Positions 34,132-43,255 of a stretch of 64,000 nucleotides of DNA are shown in pieces. The stretch is taken from positions 248,001 through 312,000 of the forward strand of contig NZ_JBHRYB010000013.1 of assembly GCF_042648445.1 (NCBI RefSeq), written 5' to 3'. The DNA is from Bacterioplanoides pacificum. GTDB taxonomy: Bacteria; Pseudomonadota; Gammaproteobacteria; Pseudomonadales; Oceanobacteraceae. Each line of letters starts with the position of its first letter. Within the stretch, counting starts at the first letter, position 1. Both the position numbers and the translations under genes were made by a program. Under the pieces are notes generated by a model that saw only the letters and a program-made list of their open reading frames with translations, was not told the DNA's origin and did no database searches.

Positions 34132-35855
34132 AGCGTCAGCCAGCGATTCTGATACGGCGACAACACCAGCTCATCACAAACCGCTTGTTGCGTTAATAAA
34201 TCCGATAACCCATGCGGCAAAAATCCGAGACTGGCCAGCGGCAAACGCAATATCCGCTCAGTGACATTGGCAATAGCAAAAATTACCTGCGATTTATCGG
34301 CGGTACTGCGTTTGATAATAAACAAATCGGAATTAATTTTAATGACCTGTTGCCTGGCCTGGGGATGAAAAGCCGGCTGCTGCCGACGAATAGCAATCAG
34401 GCGCCGCACCTCGGCAAACACTTCCGCCTGGGGTGTCACCGGGTTATTCAGCAGACACATTAATTCATCTTCGTCCCAGATTCGCCGGTTAATCGACCGG
34501 GTGCGGCCGGTTTGTTCAACGTGTGTCAGATCATTCGGCGTCGCCGTCAGACTATGAATATACACCGCCGGAATCCCCTGCATCGCCAGCATAATCGCCT
34601 GCGAGCAGATAAACCGGGGCACCTGAAAATGATCCACCCCCCGGCGTGTTCCCATGCAGGCATCAAACAGGGTGATATTGATTTCATAAGGGCTTTCGCT
34701 GCCATCAGCGTTAGCTTTCATACTGACAAAACCACCAAAGCGGTGCATACAATCAATCAAATCCTGCACTTCGCGCTCCGGCAATATGCCCTCTACCGGA
34801 CGAACACCAATGCCATCATGAGAGGCGGTAAAATTGAGATAACTGCAGTTATCCGGTAATTGCGGAATATTAAGCGCCCAGTCACTGAGGAAGTCGGCAT
34901 TACCACGATTCAGCGCGTGTAATACCAATGGCGGCAAACCAAACTGATACACCAGATGCGCTTCATCAGAATGTCCAAAATAACTGAGATTTTCCGCCAC
35001 CGGCACATTGGTTTCCGTGATCAGCACCACCTGAGGGGCTACCAGATCAACAATATCGCGTAACAGCTTGACCACCTGGTGAGTCTGAGGCCGATGCAGG
35101 CAGTCTGTGCCGATCTCTTTCCATAAAAATGCAATCGCATCCAGGCGGATAAAACGCGCTCCGTGACGGATATAACTGAGAAAGATGGTGATAAATTCAA
35201 GCAACACCGCCGGATTGGCAAAATTCAGATCGACCTGATCTTCACTGAATGTCGCCCACACATGCCTGATACCCTGATGCGTATGCACCGGCGTCAGCAG
35301 CGGCGTATTACGCGGCCGTATTACCCGGGACACATCACTGCCTGGATCAGCTTCGATAAAATAGCCGTTATAAGGCGCACGATCGCCAATAAAGTCGATA
35401 AACCAGAGGTTTTCCCGCGAACAATGATTGATCACCAAATCAGCCATTAAATCAAACTGCCCGGCGATGGCCTCGATATCCTGCCAGCTGCCCCACTCCG
35501 GATTCACCTGATAATAATCAATCACCGCAAAACCGTCGTCGGAGCTATAAGGGAAAAACGGCAATATATGAACGCTGTTAATAGCGTCGGCCAGATAACG
35601 GCTCAGAAAGCGTTTTAACGTATGCAGTGGCAGCTCGTCCCCATTCTGAATACTGTTGGCGTAAGTAATCAGAATAACGTCGTTTTCTGACCAGCGTTGT
35701 TGCACTGGCTGCCGGGGAGCTGTCTGTTCAGAGAATTGTTGGCAACAGTGCCATATTGAGTCGCTCAGCTGGTCGATCTGCTGTTCATCAAAACCGGCAC
35801 CCAGATAAATCTGCTGCAGCCGCGATCTGAAGGTTTGCCGGGCAGTGTCTGACAT
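34122..35855 (-). CDS. GH13_18 glycoside phosphorylase (sucrose/glucosylglycerate phosphorylase type)
   Basis: 577 residues, a GH13 TIM barrel. NSVHILPFFPYSSDDGFAVIDYYQVNPEWG, DLVINHCSRENLWF, the nucleophile in FIRLDAIAFLWKE, the acid/base in LITETNV and FTASHDGIGVRP are typical of subfamily 18, which phosphorolyses sucrose, sucrose 6-phosphate, glucosylglycerol or glucosylglycerate to glucose 1-phosphate. The length is closer to YcjM-type glucosylglycerate phosphorylases (about 560) than to classic sucrose phosphorylases (about 490-505). It lies 30 bases after eda, so it is co-expressed with the Entner-Doudoroff genes. Confidence 0.85.
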   Translation of the reverse strand: MSDTARQTFRSRLQQIYLGAGFDEQQIDQLSDSIWHCCQQFSEQTAPRQPVQQRWSENDVILITYANSIQNGDELPLHTLKRFLSRYLADAINSVHILPFFPYSSDDGFAVIDYYQVNPEWGSWQDIEAIAGQFDLMADLVINHCSRENLWFIDFIGDRAPYNGYFIEADPGSDVSRVIRPRNTPLLTPVHTHQGIRHVWATFSEDQVDLNFANPAVLLEFITIFLSYIRHGARFIRLDAIAFLWKEIGTDCLHRPQTHQVVKLLRDIVDLVAPQVVLITETNVPVAENLSYFGHSDEAHLVYQFGLPPLVLHALNRGNADFLSDWALNIPQLPDNCSYLNFTASHDGIGVRPVEGILPEREVQDLIDCMHRFGGFVSMKANADGSESPYEINITLFDACMGTRRGVDHFQVPRFICSQAIMLAMQGIPAVYIHSLTATPNDLTHVEQTGRTRSINRRIWDEDELMCLLNNPVTPQAEVFAEVRRLIAIRRQQPAFHPQARQQVIKINSDLFIIKRSTADKSQVIFAIANVTERILRLPLASLGFLPHGLSDLLTQQAVCDELVLSPYQNRWLTLQS

Positions 35856-35885
35856 GTTTTCCCCTTATCACCGCCGCAGCGATGA

Positions 35886-36497
35886 CTAACTGGCTATGGC
35901 TAATGCCGTTATTGCTTGCCAGTTTTGTGCCGATAACGCTTCTTTCGGGGTTAACCAGCTGCCACCCACGGCAAACACATTGTCCGCCTGCAGGTACTGC
36001 TGATAGTTTTCCCCGCCAATACCGCCTGTGGGGCAAAACATCACATCATGGAACGGCCCGGCAAACGCATTCAGCATATCCAGACCACCGGCCGCTGCGG
36101 CGGGGAAAAACTTCTGATAACGAAAACCCGCCTGGCGCGCCTGCATCACCTCACTCGGGGTCGCCACGCCGGGCAGATAAGGCCCCCCCCAGTTACGTGC
36201 GCAATCGAGTAATTCCTGCGATATTCCGGGGCTGACGGCAAATTCAGCGCCCATATTCAGTGCATCTTCCAGCTGCCGGGCGGAAGTGACGGTACCAACG
36301 CCAACAATGGCATCCGGCACATCGCGTTTGATCAGACGAATGGCATCCAGCCCCAGCTCCGTCCGTAATGTCACTTCCAGTAAACGCACACCACCATCGA
36401 CCAGCGCCTGCGCCATCGGCACGGCCTGCTCCAGGTCATCAATCACAATCACAGGCACCAGCGGTTTGGCGCGCTCAAGCCATAAATCCCATTTCAT
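35886..36497 (-). CDS. eda: KDPG/KHG aldolase
   Basis: 203 residues. Cleaves 2-keto-3-deoxy-6-phosphogluconate to pyruvate and glyceraldehyde 3-phosphate. The catalytic glutamate lies in LLEVTLRT and the Schiff-base lysine in FRYQKFFPA; the phosphate-binding CPTGGIG is present. A strong AGGAGGT site precedes the ATG, 29 bases after edd. Confidence 0.96.
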   Translation of the reverse strand: MKWDLWLERAKPLVPVIVIDDLEQAVPMAQALVDGGVRLLEVTLRTELGLDAIRLIKRDVPDAIVGVGTVTSARQLEDALNMGAEFAVSPGISQELLDCARNWGGPYLPGVATPSEVMQARQAGFRYQKFFPAAAAGGLDMLNAFAGPFHDVMFCPTGGIGGENYQQYLQADNVFAVGGSWLTPKEALSAQNWQAITALAIAS

Positions 36498-36526
36498 CTC
36501 ACAGACCTCCTGATCCGCCGTCGAGC

Positions 36527-38359
36527 CTAAAAATCAATACTGATGGCACCCTGCTCAGCAGAGCTCACATTATTGCGGAACACCTGAAACAACTCACGAC
36601 CCAGACCAAGCGACGGACCGGGCTGCGGCACCTGAAACTCCCGCTCACTGAAACCGGGCGTCAACACCGTTAACTCACCGCTATGACCGTCGAGGCGCAG
36701 AATATCGCCATCGTTAATCACGCCGATCAGACCGCCGGCACAAGCCTCCGGTGACACATGAATCGCTGCCGGCACTTTACCGGAAGCCCCGGACAAACGG
36801 CCATCGGTCACCAGTGCCACCCGGAAACCGGCATCCTGCAGATTGGTTAATGCCGGAGTCAGCTTGTGCAGCTCCGGCATACCATTGGCTTTTGGCCCTT
36901 GTTGTTTTACCACCACCACTACATCCCGGTGTAACTCACCGGCTTTATACGCCGCCAGCACCTGGTGCTGGTCAGTGAATACCCGTGCCGGAGCTTCCAC
37001 CAGCCAGCGATCATCGGGAACCGCTGACACTTTCATAATCGCGCGCCCCAGGTTACCACTGACCAGCTTCATTCCCCCCTCACGCATAAAAGGGGCATGG
37101 GCCGCAGCCAACACCGTTAAATCGCTGCTTTCAGCCGCTGCCGGACGCCATTGTAAGCGTTGCTCAGCATCCAAATAGGGTTCATTAAAATAGTGTTCAA
37201 GCCCGGCTCCCAGAATGGTGTTGACGTTCTGGTGTAATAACCCGGCGCCGGCCAGTTCACGCATCAGCAGCGGCATCCCGCCACTGCGCTGAAACGCATT
37301 AATATCGGCACTGCCATTGGGGTAGACCCGCGCCAGCAGCGGTACCACATTGGATAAATCGGCCATATCCTGCCAGTTCAGCCGGATACCCGCCATGCGG
37401 GCGATGGCGATCAGGTGAATACTGTGATTCGTCGAGCCACCGGTAGCTAATAACCCCACCACGGCGTTAACGATACTGCGTTCATCAATCATCTGTCCCA
37501 CCGGCATAAACCCGGGCTGCAATGCCGTAATGGCAGCAACCTGTTGCGCGGCATAACGGGTTAACGGCAGGCGTAACGGATCATTCGGGTTAACAAATGA
37601 GGAACCCGGCAGCTGCAGGCCCAACATTTCAACCAGCATCTGATTGGAGTTTGCGGTCCCATAAAAGGTACAGGTGCCGGGGGAATGGTAAGAAGCCATT
37701 TCACTGGCCAACAAGGCATCGTCGTCCAGCTCACCGGCGGCATGAGCCTGACGGGTTTTGGCTTTTTCAGCGTTGCTGATGCCGGAAGGCATCGGTCCGG
37801 CAGGAACAAACACCGCGGGTAAATGGCCAAACCTCAGTGCCGCCATTAATAGTCCGGGCACAATTTTATCGCAGATGCCTAACATCAGCATGCCGTCGAA
37901 CACCTGATGAGATAAACCAATGGCAGTGCTCATGGCAATAACATCACGGCTGAATAACGACAGTTCCATACCGTCCTGGCCCTGGGTCACGCCATCACAC
38001 ATGGCCGGCACCCCAGCCGCCAGCTGAGCCACATGACCCTGCTGCGCCAGCGTGGTTTTGATGATATCAGGGTAATGCTGATACGGCGCATGAGCCGACA
38101 GTACGTCGTTATAGGCCGAAACAATGGCAATATTGGCGCCCCGTTCACTGGAGCGCAGGATCAGCTTGTCGTGATCGGGGGCTGCCGCATAATCGTGGGC
38201 CAGATTGGTACAGCTTAACCCGCTACGCACCGGCCCGCGGCTGACCGCCTGCTGAATCATGTCGAGATACGCCTGCCGGCTCTCCCGGCTGCGCTCTGTC
38301 AGCCGTTCAGTAACCTGACGAACAACAGGATGACATTCAGCAATGCGGCTGTCAGACAT
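36527..38359 (-). CDS. edd: 6-Phosphogluconate dehydratase
   Basis: 610 residues, near the 603 of E. coli Edd. IlvD/Edd family with a [4Fe-4S] cluster; visible cysteine motifs include MCDGVTQGQDGM, MLGICDKIVPG and SPGTCTFYGTANSNQ. LVTDGRLSGASGKVPAAIHV is the conserved C-terminal block. It dehydrates 6-phosphogluconate to KDPG. Its ATG overlaps the pgl stop (TAATG). Confidence 0.96.
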   Translation of the reverse strand: MSDSRIAECHPVVRQVTERLTERSRESRQAYLDMIQQAVSRGPVRSGLSCTNLAHDYAAAPDHDKLILRSSERGANIAIVSAYNDVLSAHAPYQHYPDIIKTTLAQQGHVAQLAAGVPAMCDGVTQGQDGMELSLFSRDVIAMSTAIGLSHQVFDGMLMLGICDKIVPGLLMAALRFGHLPAVFVPAGPMPSGISNAEKAKTRQAHAAGELDDDALLASEMASYHSPGTCTFYGTANSNQMLVEMLGLQLPGSSFVNPNDPLRLPLTRYAAQQVAAITALQPGFMPVGQMIDERSIVNAVVGLLATGGSTNHSIHLIAIARMAGIRLNWQDMADLSNVVPLLARVYPNGSADINAFQRSGGMPLLMRELAGAGLLHQNVNTILGAGLEHYFNEPYLDAEQRLQWRPAAAESSDLTVLAAAHAPFMREGGMKLVSGNLGRAIMKVSAVPDDRWLVEAPARVFTDQHQVLAAYKAGELHRDVVVVVKQQGPKANGMPELHKLTPALTNLQDAGFRVALVTDGRLSGASGKVPAAIHVSPEACAGGLIGVINDGDILRLDGHSGELTVLTPGFSEREFQVPQPGPSLGLGRELFQVFRNNVSSAEQGAISIDF

Positions 38360-39063
38360 TAAGCACTCCGATAGATATTCACCGGTACCTGATTCTGGAA
38401 CAGAACCGAACGAACCGGCATAGGTTCAAAATTATGCTTTTCGTGTTCATCACACACTTGTTCGAACACCTTGTTTTTATCCGCCCCTTCAAAGTGCAGA
38501 TAAATATGTTTGGCGCGTAACACCAGCGATAAAGACATGGTCATACGTTGAGCAAATTCCGGTGCATCCATCACCGCAAAACAACAGGCAGCAGCCTGCT
38601 CATCCAGACAGCTGGTTAACGCCTCCGATTGCGGGAACCAGGATGCAGTATGACCATCCATTCCCATTCCCAGTACCACGATATCCAGCTCATCAATTTG
38701 TTCGTGCAACCGGTTTTCGCTGATCATCAGGCCTTCTTTCGGCGTCGCCTCAGCATTCTTAAGCGGTACAAAATACGCCAGTGCGGCCTTATTAATCAGC
38801 AGATTTTCTTTCACCAGACGGGCGTTGCTGGCCTCATCGCTGTCATCTACCCAGCGGTCATCCACCAGGGTGACCAGCACCTTGGACCAGTCCAGCTCTT
38901 TTTCAGACAGCTTAAGGAAGAACTCTTTTGGAGTTGTTCCGCCACTCACCGCCAGGGATACCCGGCCGCGGCTGTCAATAATGGAGCGCATTTTACTGGC
39001 AACGGAATCCGCCAGTTGCTGCGCCAGAGTGTGTGTATCGGAGAAACGGTTATCGTTAATCAT
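38359..39063 (-). CDS. pgl: 6-Phosphogluconolactonase
   Basis: 234 residues, DevB-type. RVSLAVSGGTTPKEFFLKLS, LVDDRWVDDSDEASNARLV and LGMGMDGHTASWFP are the family motifs, the last containing the catalytic His. It hydrolyses 6-phosphogluconolactone. It overlaps zwf (ATGA) and edd (TAATG), showing tight translational coupling. Confidence 0.94.
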   Translation of the reverse strand: MINDNRFSDTHTLAQQLADSVASKMRSIIDSRGRVSLAVSGGTTPKEFFLKLSEKELDWSKVLVTLVDDRWVDDSDEASNARLVKENLLINKAALAYFVPLKNAEATPKEGLMISENRLHEQIDELDIVVLGMGMDGHTASWFPQSEALTSCLDEQAAACCFAVMDAPEFAQRMTMSLSLVLRAKHIYLHFEGADKNKVFEQVCDEHEKHNFEPMPVRSVLFQNQVPVNIYRSA

Positions 39064-40517
39064 TCAGCCTCATCCCATAAACGCCCGTCTTTGGCCAGTA
39101 GCAGGGTCGCTGCCGCTGGCCCCCAACTTCCCGAGGTGTAAGGTTCAGGTCGTTGTTCCAGGTCATTCCAGAAAGTTAAAATCGGGTCTACCCAACGCCA
39201 GGCTTCCATCAGTTCATCATCACGTAAGAACAGCGTGGCATTGCTGACCAAAACGTCGAACAATAACCTTTCATAAGCTTCAGGTACACGGGTTTTTTTA
39301 TGATCCGACGGGTTCAGGCTTAAATTCATCGGCCTGACATTCATCCCCGGGCCAACCCGCTTCTCACACAACATCAGACGGATGCCCTCATCCGGCTGCA
39401 GACGAAACACCAGTTTATTGGCCATGGTGTTTTTGTGTTGCAGCGGAAATATGGAATGGGGGATTTCTTTAAAATGCACGACAATTTCACAGGCCCGCTC
39501 TGCCAGGCGCTTGCCGGTTCTCAAATAAAACGGCACCCCGGCCCAGCGCCAGTTTTCAATTTCGACCTTCACCGCAACAAAGGTTTCCGTATTACTGTTA
39601 GCCGCCACCCCGGGTTCATGGCGGTAGCGGGCCACCGGCTGACCTTCTGATACGCCGGCATCGTATTGGCCGCGAACCACTTTCTGGCCGATGCTGTCAC
39701 CGGTAATAGCCTTTAACGCCCGTAACACTTTTACTTTTTCATCACGAATGGCATCCGGCTCCAGCCGTGCCGGTGGTTCCATGGCGGTAATACACAGCAG
39801 CTGCAACAAGTGGTTCTGGAACATATCACGCATGGCGCCAACATGATCGTAAAACCCGGCGCGTTGCTCGACCCCCAGAGATTCCGAAATAGTGATCTGA
39901 ATGTGATCAATATATTTGTGATTCCACTGGTGCTCAAATAACGAATTGGCAAACCGCAACACCATCAGGTTTTGTACCGTTTCTTTACCCAGATAATGAT
40001 CAATGCGGTAAATGCGGGATTCATCAAAATATTCTGCCACCGCCTGATTGATCGCGGTAGCCGATGGGTAATCATGACCAATCGGTTTTTCCAGCACCAC
40101 TTTACTGGTGTCGGTGAGCTGCTGGCGATGCAAGCCCTGGCAGATATCGACATACAGATCCGACCCGGTCGCCAGATAAAACACCCGGTTACCACACTCT
40201 GGCTGTAATTCATCAGCCAGTGCTTTAAAGCTGGCTTCATCCTGTAAATCGATGGTGTGACACAGCAGGTAACGCTGAAAGGACTGCCAGTTTTCATCGC
40301 TCAGATAATCGCCGGACACATGCTGTTGCAGTGCCTCATAAACCGTATCGAGAAAATCCGGCCGTGCTAACGAACGGCGGGTAATCACCACAATTTTGCC
40401 AGTGTCAGGCAAACGTCCATCGCTATGTAACATATACATGGCGGGCAATAACTTGCGCTGCGACAGATCCCCCAGGCCACCAAACAAGACTAATTCGAAT
40501 GGTGCATCAATGTGCAT
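39060..40517 (-). CDS. zwf: Glucose-6-phosphate 1-dehydrogenase
   Basis: 485 residues from the ATG at 40517, chosen because AAAGGAGGAGAGG sits immediately upstream; a longer frame to 40568 lacks this. Nucleotide loop is FGGLGDLSQRKL (family usually GASGDL), substrate site RIDHYLGKETVQN. It oxidises glucose 6-phosphate with NADP or NAD and starts the operon zwf-pgl-edd-eda-phosphorylase. Confidence 0.95.
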   Translation of the reverse strand: MHIDAPFELVLFGGLGDLSQRKLLPAMYMLHSDGRLPDTGKIVVITRRSLARPDFLDTVYEALQQHVSGDYLSDENWQSFQRYLLCHTIDLQDEASFKALADELQPECGNRVFYLATGSDLYVDICQGLHRQQLTDTSKVVLEKPIGHDYPSATAINQAVAEYFDESRIYRIDHYLGKETVQNLMVLRFANSLFEHQWNHKYIDHIQITISESLGVEQRAGFYDHVGAMRDMFQNHLLQLLCITAMEPPARLEPDAIRDEKVKVLRALKAITGDSIGQKVVRGQYDAGVSEGQPVARYRHEPGVAANSNTETFVAVKVEIENWRWAGVPFYLRTGKRLAERACEIVVHFKEIPHSIFPLQHKNTMANKLVFRLQPDEGIRLMLCEKRVGPGMNVRPMNLSLNPSDHKKTRVPEAYERLLFDVLVSNATLFLRDDELMEAWRWVDPILTFWNDLEQRPEPYTSGSWGPAAATLLLAKDGRLWDEAE

Positions 40518-40609
40518 CCTCTCCTCCTTTACCGCCCAACTTCCGTGCACAACACACTGGTTATGCATTTACTGTATGCCTAAATCCCGGGTTAAGCATC
40601 CCTGTGGCC

Positions 40610-40623
40610 GGTAAAAAATTACA
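40610..40623 (-). promoter_or_regulatory. Candidate HexR-like operator upstream of zwf
   Basis: On the minus strand TGTAATTTTTTACC resembles the HexR operator of proteobacteria (TGTAATTnnATTACA type); the left half is perfect, the right half diverges. It lies about 95 bases upstream of the zwf start, where HexR usually controls zwf and edd. hexR itself is not in the window. The rest of the 297-base zwf-galU gap shows only a possible rightward -10 CATAAT near 40737. Confidence 0.35.
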
Positions 40624-40814
40624 AAGACGGCCATTTAAGCCACAACCCGTGGTTATGCCAGGAGTCAGGCACCAATGTTGCAAATGTACTCATGTCACGA
40701 ACCCGCGGTAGTGACGCATAACTGCAACAAATCTGACATAATCTGTGGTTTTTCGATCCCGGCGCAGCGGAGTCGCGTGGTCAACTATATTCATCAAACA
40801 GAAGGCGGAATCCA

Positions 40815-41654
40815 ATGATTCGCAAGTGTTTATTCCCGGTTGCCGGTTACGGCACCCGCTTTTTACCAGCCACAAAATCCATGCCGAAAGAGATGTTACC
40901 TGTGGTCAACAAACCGCTGGTGCAATACGGTGTGGAAGAAGCTGACCAGGCTGGTTTAAATACCGTCGGTTTTGTAACCGGACGTGGCAAACGCGCCATC
41001 GCGGACCACTTTGACATCAGCTACGAGCTGGAACACCAGATTCAGGGCAGTGGTAAAGAATCGCTGCTGACTTCCATTCGCGAGCTGATCGATAACAACG
41101 ATTTTGCGTTTACCCGCCAGAATCACATGATGGGTCTGGGCCATGCGATATTATCCGGCCGCAACCTGATGGGTGACGAACCGTTTGGCGTAGTGCTGGC
41201 CGATGACTTATGTGTGCCGGCCGACGATGGCGAAGGCGTACTGGCGCAAATGGTAAAGATCTATGAACAATTCCGCTGCTCCGTCGTTGCGATTCAGGAA
41301 GTACCGGACGACCAGGTGCATAAATACGGCGTGATTGCCGGTGAAGACATGGGCAATGGCCTGTATCGGGTAACCGATATGGTCGAAAAGCCCGCCCGGG
41401 AAGATGCCCCGTCGAACCTGGCTATTATTGGCCGTTATATCCTGACACCGGATATTTTCGACAAAATTGAAAATACCGAACCCGGTAAAAATGGCGAAGT
41501 TCAGATTACCGACGCCCTGCTGAAGCAAGCTCAGGAAGGCTGCGTAATGGCCTATAAATTCCGTGGCCGGCGGTTTGACTGCGGCTCCATCGAAGGTTTT
41601 GTTGAAGCCACCAATTACGTATTTGAGAATATCTACCAGAAAGACAACGGTTGA
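40815..41654 (+). CDS. galU: UTP-glucose-1-phosphate uridylyltransferase
   Basis: 279 residues. Makes UDP-glucose from UTP and glucose 1-phosphate. The nucleotide loop FPVAGYGTRFLPATKSMPKEM, QYGVEEA, NHMMGLGHAI and VLADDLCV are conserved, as is GKNGEVQITDAL. Its placement divergent from the zwf operon, which carries a glucose 1-phosphate-producing enzyme, gives two uses for that sugar phosphate: polysaccharide precursor or catabolism. Confidence 0.95.
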   Translation: MIRKCLFPVAGYGTRFLPATKSMPKEMLPVVNKPLVQYGVEEADQAGLNTVGFVTGRGKRAIADHFDISYELEHQIQGSGKESLLTSIRELIDNNDFAFTRQNHMMGLGHAILSGRNLMGDEPFGVVLADDLCVPADDGEGVLAQMVKIYEQFRCSVVAIQEVPDDQVHKYGVIAGEDMGNGLYRVTDMVEKPAREDAPSNLAIIGRYILTPDIFDKIENTEPGKNGEVQITDALLKQAQEGCVMAYKFRGRRFDCGSIEGFVEATNYVFENIYQKDNG

Positions 41655-41739
41655 TTGGCCGACCGATACCTCCAGCGGGACAGCGGATCGGGTTGCCCGG
41701 TGGGGGAATCGTTTAAAGTGCGTACAATTTCGCTAGTTT

Positions 41740-41811
41740 TTTGTTTTTGTTAGCTTTTTTCAAAAAAACTTAAAAAAAAGTATTGACGGCTAAGAATCTA
41801 ATCCCTAGAAT
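41740..41811 (+). promoter_or_regulatory. Strong tRNA operon promoter
   Basis: TTGACG (41783-41788) and TAGAAT (41806-41811) are 17 bases apart. An A/T-rich tract at about 41740-41780 would be an UP element. The bases after the -10 are GC-rich (gcgcccc), the discriminator type tied to stringent control of stable RNA. Confidence 0.85.
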
Positions 41812-41833
41812 GCGCCCCGTTGTTGAGAGATGT

Positions 41834-41909
41834 TCCCCGATAGCTCAGTCGGTAGAGCAGTAGACTGTTAATCTATTGGTCGCTGGTTCAAGTCCAGCTC
41901 GGGGAGCCA
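41834..41909 (+). tRNA. tRNA-Asn (GTT), copy 1
   Basis: 76 bases including encoded CCA. Acceptor TCCCCGA pairs with TCGGGGA, anticodon loop CTGTTAA gives GTT, and the T arm has GGTTCAAGTCC. First gene of the tRNA run. Confidence 0.97.
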
Positions 41910-41926
41910 ACTTTCTTTAACAACAT

Positions 41927-42003
41927 CGGGGTATAGCGCAGTCTGGTAGCGCGCCTGGTTTGGGACCAGGATGTCGGGAGTTCGAATCTCTCTACCCCGA
42001 CCA
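41927..42003 (+). tRNA. tRNA-Pro (TGG)
   Basis: 77 bases with encoded CCA. Acceptor CGGGGTA pairs with TACCCCG, anticodon loop TTTGGGA gives TGG, T loop GTTCGAATC. Lies 17 bases after the first tRNA-Asn. Confidence 0.97.
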
Positions 42004-42039
42004 ACAATTTGTTTTGAACGTAATCACGTTCGCCTTTGT

Positions 42040-42115
42040 TCCCCGATAGCTCAGTCGGTAGAGCAGTAGACTGTTAATCTATTGGTCGCTGGTTCAAGTC
42101 CAGCTCGGGGAGCCA
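42040..42115 (+). tRNA. tRNA-Asn (GTT), copy 2
   Basis: Identical over all 76 bases to the tRNA at 41834. It is last in the run; no clear intrinsic terminator follows, though a T-rich stretch begins at 42119. Confidence 0.97.
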
Positions 42116-42243
42116 CTTCTTCTTTTACCTTTTTGTTATAAATTGATCTGGATCGTTAAATCCGGTGATTTACACTTCCTGTCTTTCAATTTTCATACTT
42201 TTCGCTTAAAAATGGGGAAACTTGCACCCTGAGATTCTTCATC

Positions 42244-42483
42244 GTGAATTCGCTCGCCGATACCATGCAGTACCCGCTGGTCTGCCCCGCCTGTCAACGC
42301 AACACTGCCTGCTCCGCTTCCCAGTTATTAGCACAAGCCAAACTAATCTGCCGCCACTGCGGTGAAACCATTGTTATGAGTCACAACCAGCAGCAAAGCC
42401 TGAAACGCACTCTGGCCGACTTGGGCAGTCACGCCGGCAAAAAATATCAGCACCAGGAAACAGAAACAGACAGCCCGGACTGA
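42244..42483 (+). CDS. Small zinc-ribbon-like protein
   Basis: 79 residues from a GTG (an ATG at 42265 is possible). CPACQRNTACSAS and CRHCG supply two CxxC knuckles typical of a zinc ribbon; the C-terminal half is polar. Function unknown. It lies 128 bases after the tRNAs and ends at a shared terminator. Confidence 0.65.
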   Translation: MNSLADTMQYPLVCPACQRNTACSASQLLAQAKLICRHCGETIVMSHNQQQSLKRTLADLGSHAGKKYQHQETETDSPD

Positions 42484-42510
42484 GCCCACACCTAATAACA
42501 GCCACAAAAA

Positions 42511-42535
42511 AACCTGCATCCTTCGGAGGCAGGTT
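42511..42535. terminator. Bidirectional intrinsic terminator
   Basis: Stem aacctgc/gcaggtt with an inner tcc/gga-type extension around ttcg, preceded by A-run and followed by seven T. Serves the zinc-ribbon gene and the leftward FKBP gene. Confidence 0.88.
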
Positions 42536-42556
42536 TTTTTGTGTGTCCGGCAGGAA

Positions 42557-43255
42557 TTAACCCTGCTTAACCACTTCCAGTAATTCCACTTCAAAAATCA
42601 GAGCAGAGTTAGCCGGGATTTTCGGGCTCGGGCTGCGTGCACCGTAAGCCAGCTCAGCCGGAACGTACAGCTTCCACTTGTCGCCAGGCTGCATCATCTG
42701 TAACGCTTCAATCCAGCCTTTGATCACGCCATTCACCGGGAACTGAGCCGGTTCACCACGCTCTACAGAGCTGTCGAATACAGTACCGTCGGTCAGAGTA
42801 CCGTGGTAATGAACACGAACGGTATCGGTTGCGGCTGGTTTTTCCAGGCCATCTTTACCGGCAACCAGCACTTCATACTGCAGACCGGATTCAGTAACAG
42901 TGACTTCTTCGCGCTCAGCATTTTTAGTCAGAAATTCTTCGCTTTCTTTGGCCGCTGCATCATTCAGAGCTTCCTGTTTGCGTTGCTGTTCTTCACGCAC
43001 TTTTGCGAATGCCGCTTCGATCGCTTCATCATCAACACGCTGCTCGGCACCGGACAATACATCCTTGATACCCGCTGCAATAGCGTCGGCGTTCATTTCA
43101 ACTTCTTCACGAGACAGCTGACGACCAATGTTCAGGCCAACACCATAACTAGCCTGATCAATATGGTTCTCTAACTTCACTTTTTCCTCCTGACCACAAC
43201 CGGCCAATAACACTGCACCTGCCAGAATCACTGGTGCAAATTTATTCAGTTTCAT
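42557..43255 (-). CDS. FKBP-type peptidyl-prolyl isomerase lipoprotein (FkpA/Mip-like)
   Basis: 232 residues. The signal peptide ends in LLAGC with C20 lipidated. Residues 30-115 are the helical dimerisation domain (ASYGVGLNIGRQLSREEVEMN), residues 125-232 the FKBP domain (VRVHYHGTLTDGTVFDSSVERGEP, GVIKGWIEALQMM, YVPAELAYG, IPANSALIFEVELL). It folds proteins in the periplasm, attached to a membrane. Confidence 0.93.
   Translation of the reverse strand: MKLNKFAPVILAGAVLLAGCGQEEKVKLENHIDQASYGVGLNIGRQLSREEVEMNADAIAAGIKDVLSGAEQRVDDEAIEAAFAKVREEQQRKQEALNDAAAKESEEFLTKNAEREEVTVTESGLQYEVLVAGKDGLEKPAATDTVRVHYHGTLTDGTVFDSSVERGEPAQFPVNGVIKGWIEALQMMQPGDKWKLYVPAELAYGARSPSPKIPANSALIFEVELLEVVKQG

Larger units (their letters stand above)
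41831..42115 (+). repeat. 79-base direct repeat flanking tRNA-Pro
   Basis: The two tRNA-Asn copies plus three bases upstream (41831-41909 and 42037-42115) are identical. Recombination between them would delete tRNA-Pro(TGG) together with one tRNA-Asn. Confidence 0.9.

Noticed and set aside
34122..35855. Alpha-amylase or trehalose synthase
   Set aside because: Sequence blocks and length fit the sucrose-phosphorylase subfamily (GH13_18) better; the amylase secretion signal and starch-binding regions are absent.
40518..40814. Rightward extension of galU or an extra gene in the zwf-galU gap
   Set aside because: Frames present are short and overlap the zwf leader; no motif or ribosome site supports them.
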